Of a DNA stretch of 64,000 nt, positions 61,980 to 64,000 are shown piece by piece. The DNA comes from Sporohalobacter salinus (lineage in GTDB: Bacteria; Bacillota; Halanaerobiia; Halobacteroidales; Acetohalobiaceae), in NCBI RefSeq assembly GCF_016908635.1, contig NZ_JAFBEG010000001.1, positions 248,001-312,000 on the forward strand, in the 5' to 3' direction. Position 1 is the first letter of the stretch, and each line of letters starts with the position of its first letter. The notes under the pieces are model-generated. The model made no database searches, was not told the DNA's origin, and saw only the letters and a list, made by a program, of their open reading frames with translations. A program made the translations under genes and the position numbers.

Positions 61980-63731
61980 TTGAAGGTGTTACTTAGCCTA
62001 AATATCTATAATTTTGCTTTGATTGAAGAATTGCAGATTGATTTTACTAGTGATTTAAATATAATTACTGGTGAAACTGGAGCTGGAAAATCAATAGTTG
62101 TAAAAGCATTAGAAATGTTATTAGGTGGTAGAGCTTCTACTGATTATATTCGTAGTGGGCAAAATAAAGCTATCATTGAAGCAAACTGTAGTATAAATAA
62201 CAATCAACCAGTAAAGAATAAGTTAAAACAGCTAGGGATTGAGTATGATTCAAATGAAAGTATTATTCTAACGCGCGAAATAACTCACAATGGCAATAAC
62301 TGTAGTCGTATTAACGGTAGAATAGTTCCTTTGAAAGCGACTAGAGAGGTTAGTCAGCATTTGATTGAAATTCATAGTCAACATGAGCATCAGGCATTGT
62401 TCCAGACTAGAAAGCAGTTATCTTTGTTGGATGATTTTGGTGGTGAAGAAATTGATAGGTTATTAGAAAAAGTAGAGAGGCTTTATCAACAATTAAAAGA
62501 GAAGAAAGAGGAACATTCTGATTTAAATCAGAATGAAAAGGAAAAGGCTAGGAGAATAGATTTATTACAGTTTCAGGTAAATGAAATTGAAGAAGCAAAA
62601 TTGACAGCTGGTGAGGATGAGGAATTATTAGCTGAGAAGAAGCGGTTGAGTAATGCAGAGGAGATAACTAAAATAATAAGAAAGATATATGCTAACCTTT
62701 ATGAGAGTGGATTTGAAGAGGTAGCAATAATTGATCAATTAAATCAATTTGTAAAAGAGTTAAATTCTATTAATAATTTTGATGATGAATTGAAGTCAAT
62801 GACAGAAATTCTAACTGATGCCACTTATAAACTACAAGAGGTAGCTTATCAGTTAGATGATTATCAACACCAGCTAGAATTTAATCCTCAACGGTTAAAT
62901 GAAATTGAAGAACGTTTACAGCTAATTAATAAATTAAAGCGTAAGTATGGAGATAATGTAAATGAAATTCTTGATTATCAAACCAAGATTCAGTCAGAAT
63001 TAGATGATTTGTTAGCAAGTGAAACGAGATTAGAAGAGTTAGAAAAGGAAATTGCAGAATTAAAAAAAGATTACTTTACAGCAGCTAGTAAATTATCTGA
63101 TTTACGCTGTAAAGTGGCAGAGAATTTTACTGATAGAATCATTTCAGAATTAAAGGATTTGGCAATGGAAAAGAGCAAATTTGAAATAGAAGTAATACCG
63201 ATGATTGATTCGATTGAAGATATGGAATTAAAACAGATTACTTCGTATGGTATAGATCAGATTGAGTTTTTGATTTCTCCTAATCCAGGTGAAGATTTAA
63301 AACCACTGGCTAAAATAGCTTCTGGTGGTGAATTATCGAGAACTATGTTAGCTTTAAAGAAAATTATAGCTGAAAATGATGAAGTACAAACGCTTATTTT
63401 TGATGAAGTCGATACTGGAATAGGCGGTCGGGTTGCTGACCTTGTGGCAGAAAAATTAGCTATTATTGCTAAAAGCCAGCAAGTGATTTCTATTACTCAC
63501 TTACCTCAGATTGCCAGTATGGGCGATACTCATTATCATATTTCTAAAAGTATGACTTCTGATCAGACAAAGACAGAAGTAATGCAGTTAAAGGATAAAG
63601 AACGGATTGAAGAATTATCGAGAATGTTAGCTGGAAGCCAATTAACTGATGCTACTTTAGAACATGCTGATGAGATGATCAGGATAGCTAGGAAGAAGAA
63701 GGCAGCTATTTTGCAGGACAAATTTGAATAA
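61980..63731 (+). CDS. recN: DNA repair protein RecN
   Basis: 583 aa with the start set at TTG 61980, five bases after GGAG; GTG 61986 would give MLLSLNIYNFALI, also family-like. Walker A GETGAGKSIV near residue 31, long coiled coil (about 160-370), ABC signature ASGGELSRTMLALK near 446, Walker B TLIFDEVDTGIGG near 472. SMC-like ATPase for double-strand break repair. spoIVB follows without a clear terminator. Confidence 0.94.
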   Translation: MKVLLSLNIYNFALIEELQIDFTSDLNIITGETGAGKSIVVKALEMLLGGRASTDYIRSGQNKAIIEANCSINNNQPVKNKLKQLGIEYDSNESIILTREITHNGNNCSRINGRIVPLKATREVSQHLIEIHSQHEHQALFQTRKQLSLLDDFGGEEIDRLLEKVERLYQQLKEKKEEHSDLNQNEKEKARRIDLLQFQVNEIEEAKLTAGEDEELLAEKKRLSNAEEITKIIRKIYANLYESGFEEVAIIDQLNQFVKELNSINNFDDELKSMTEILTDATYKLQEVAYQLDDYQHQLEFNPQRLNEIEERLQLINKLKRKYGDNVNEILDYQTKIQSELDDLLASETRLEELEKEIAELKKDYFTAASKLSDLRCKVAENFTDRIISELKDLAMEKSKFEIEVIPMIDSIEDMELKQITSYGIDQIEFLISPNPGEDLKPLAKIASGGELSRTMLALKKIIAENDEVQTLIFDEVDTGIGGRVADLVAEKLAIIAKSQQVISITHLPQIASMGDTHYHISKSMTSDQTKTEVMQLKDKERIEELSRMLAGSQLTDATLEHADEMIRIARKKKAAILQDKFE

Positions 63732-63781
63732 ATAAAAAGAAAAAAGGGCATCTCTAAATATAGAGGCACTCTTCCGGAGGA

Positions 63782-63813
63782 ACTCTACACAGATGGGGAG
63801 ACTGTGTAGGAGT
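63782..63813 (+). other. Hairpin enclosing the proposed spoIVB start codon
   Basis: TACACAG (63786-63792) pairs with CTGTGTA (63802-63808) and ACTC (63782-63785) with GAGT (63810-63813), with one bulged G. The ATG at 63793 sits in the loop. It could modulate spoIVB translation. Confidence 0.5.
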
Positions 63814-64000
63814 GTGATTAAATCCGTGAAACAAAGGTGGAAGAAATACTCCCTGTATGTTGTCATTAGTCTATTATTATTTGTACTATTAGTTCCTATG
63901 TTTCTTACTACAATTGGTTTTCCACAAGAATTGCAGTTGGTTAAAGGTCATAAACAATTATTAGAGATTGATTTTCCTTTTCCTGTTTATATTCAGGTTA
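63793..64000 (+). CDS. spoIVB: SpoIVB-like sporulation protease (3' truncated by window)
   Basis: First 69 codons only. ATG 63793 lies 12 bases after CGGAGG (63775-63780); a GTG at 63826 is the alternative start. A membrane helix (YVVISLLLFVLLVPMF) is followed by FPQELQLVKGHKQLLEIDFPFPV, similar to the SpoIVB segment just after its anchor. The PDZ and peptidase S55 domains would lie beyond base 64000. The recN-spoIVB order is standard in spore-formers. SpoIVB triggers sigma-K activation in Bacillus. Confidence 0.75.
   Translation, partial: MGRLCRSVIKSVKQRWKKYSLYVVISLLLFVLLVPMFLTTIGFPQELQLVKGHKQLLEIDFPFPVYIQV

Overview
The window is an AT-rich stretch of bacterial chromosome, almost all on the + strand and packed into short-spaced or overlapping operons. 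Three things together point to a diderm, spore-forming, anaerobic Firmicute of the Halanaerobiales (Halobacteroidaceae-like): a complete spoIIIAA-AH operon plus the start of spoIVB; a type IV pilus operon that ends in an outer-membrane secretin (PilQ); and clostridial-style gene orders (nusB/xseA/xseB/ispA/dxs/tlyA/nadK/argR/recN/spoIVB). The assignment is inference from gene content; there is no rRNA or tRNA in the window.

Layout. 1-1.9 kb: end of an N-acetylglucosamine PTS permease and nagB. 2.0-3.9 kb (the only minus-strand gene): a secreted papain-family peptidase whose Asn motif lies at the wrong end of the protein. 4.1-11.5 kb: a DUF134 regulator, the antiterminator GlpP and its likely regulon (glpF, glpK, an FAD glycerol-3-phosphate dehydrogenase, an FAD/NAD oxidoreductase and a DUF1667 protein). 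The two leaders in front of glpF and glpA share an RNA element and a terminator. 11.7-13 kb: glyA. 13.2-15.4 kb: degenerate LarC-like and hydrogenase-protease-like genes and an HD protein. 15.5-17.5 kb: folP-folB-folK. 17.6-20.9 kb: fur, a Fur box, feoA, feoB and a Gate-domain gene broken by a stop codon. 20.9-22.7 kb: an EamA transporter and aroE. 22.7-23.3 kb: a non-coding array of four repeats of about 153 bp.

23.4-37.5 kb: type IV pilus operon (pilB, pilT, pilC, major pilin, O-antigen-ligase-like protein, pilD, four minor pilin-like proteins, pilM, pilN, pilO, a pilP/gspC-like gene, pilQ). 37.7-42.6 kb: aroC-aroK-aroB-aroQ-pepP-efp. 42.8-48.0 kb: spoIIIAA-AH. 48.2-51.5 kb: a carboxyltransferase fused to a complete AccB, then accC. 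51.5-52.8 kb: Asp23/AmaP/DUF2273 envelope-stress cluster. 52.9-64 kb: nusB, a TsaD-like paralogue, folD, xseA, xseB, ispA, dxs, tlyA, nadK, argR, recN and the start of spoIVB.

The most unusual signals are: the apparent circular permutation of the papain-fold peptidase; the pair of matching GlpP-type attenuators; an internal ribosome binding site that would release a free AccB from the carboxyltransferase-AccB fusion; a probable ATT start codon for pilC; the repeat array in front of the pilus operon; a consensus promoter that runs straight into a terminator before the carboxylase gene; and decaying genes (a glpF fragment, the Gate-domain pseudogene, and two nickel-maturation-family proteins lacking key residues). 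All start choices, promoters and RNA folds were read by eye.
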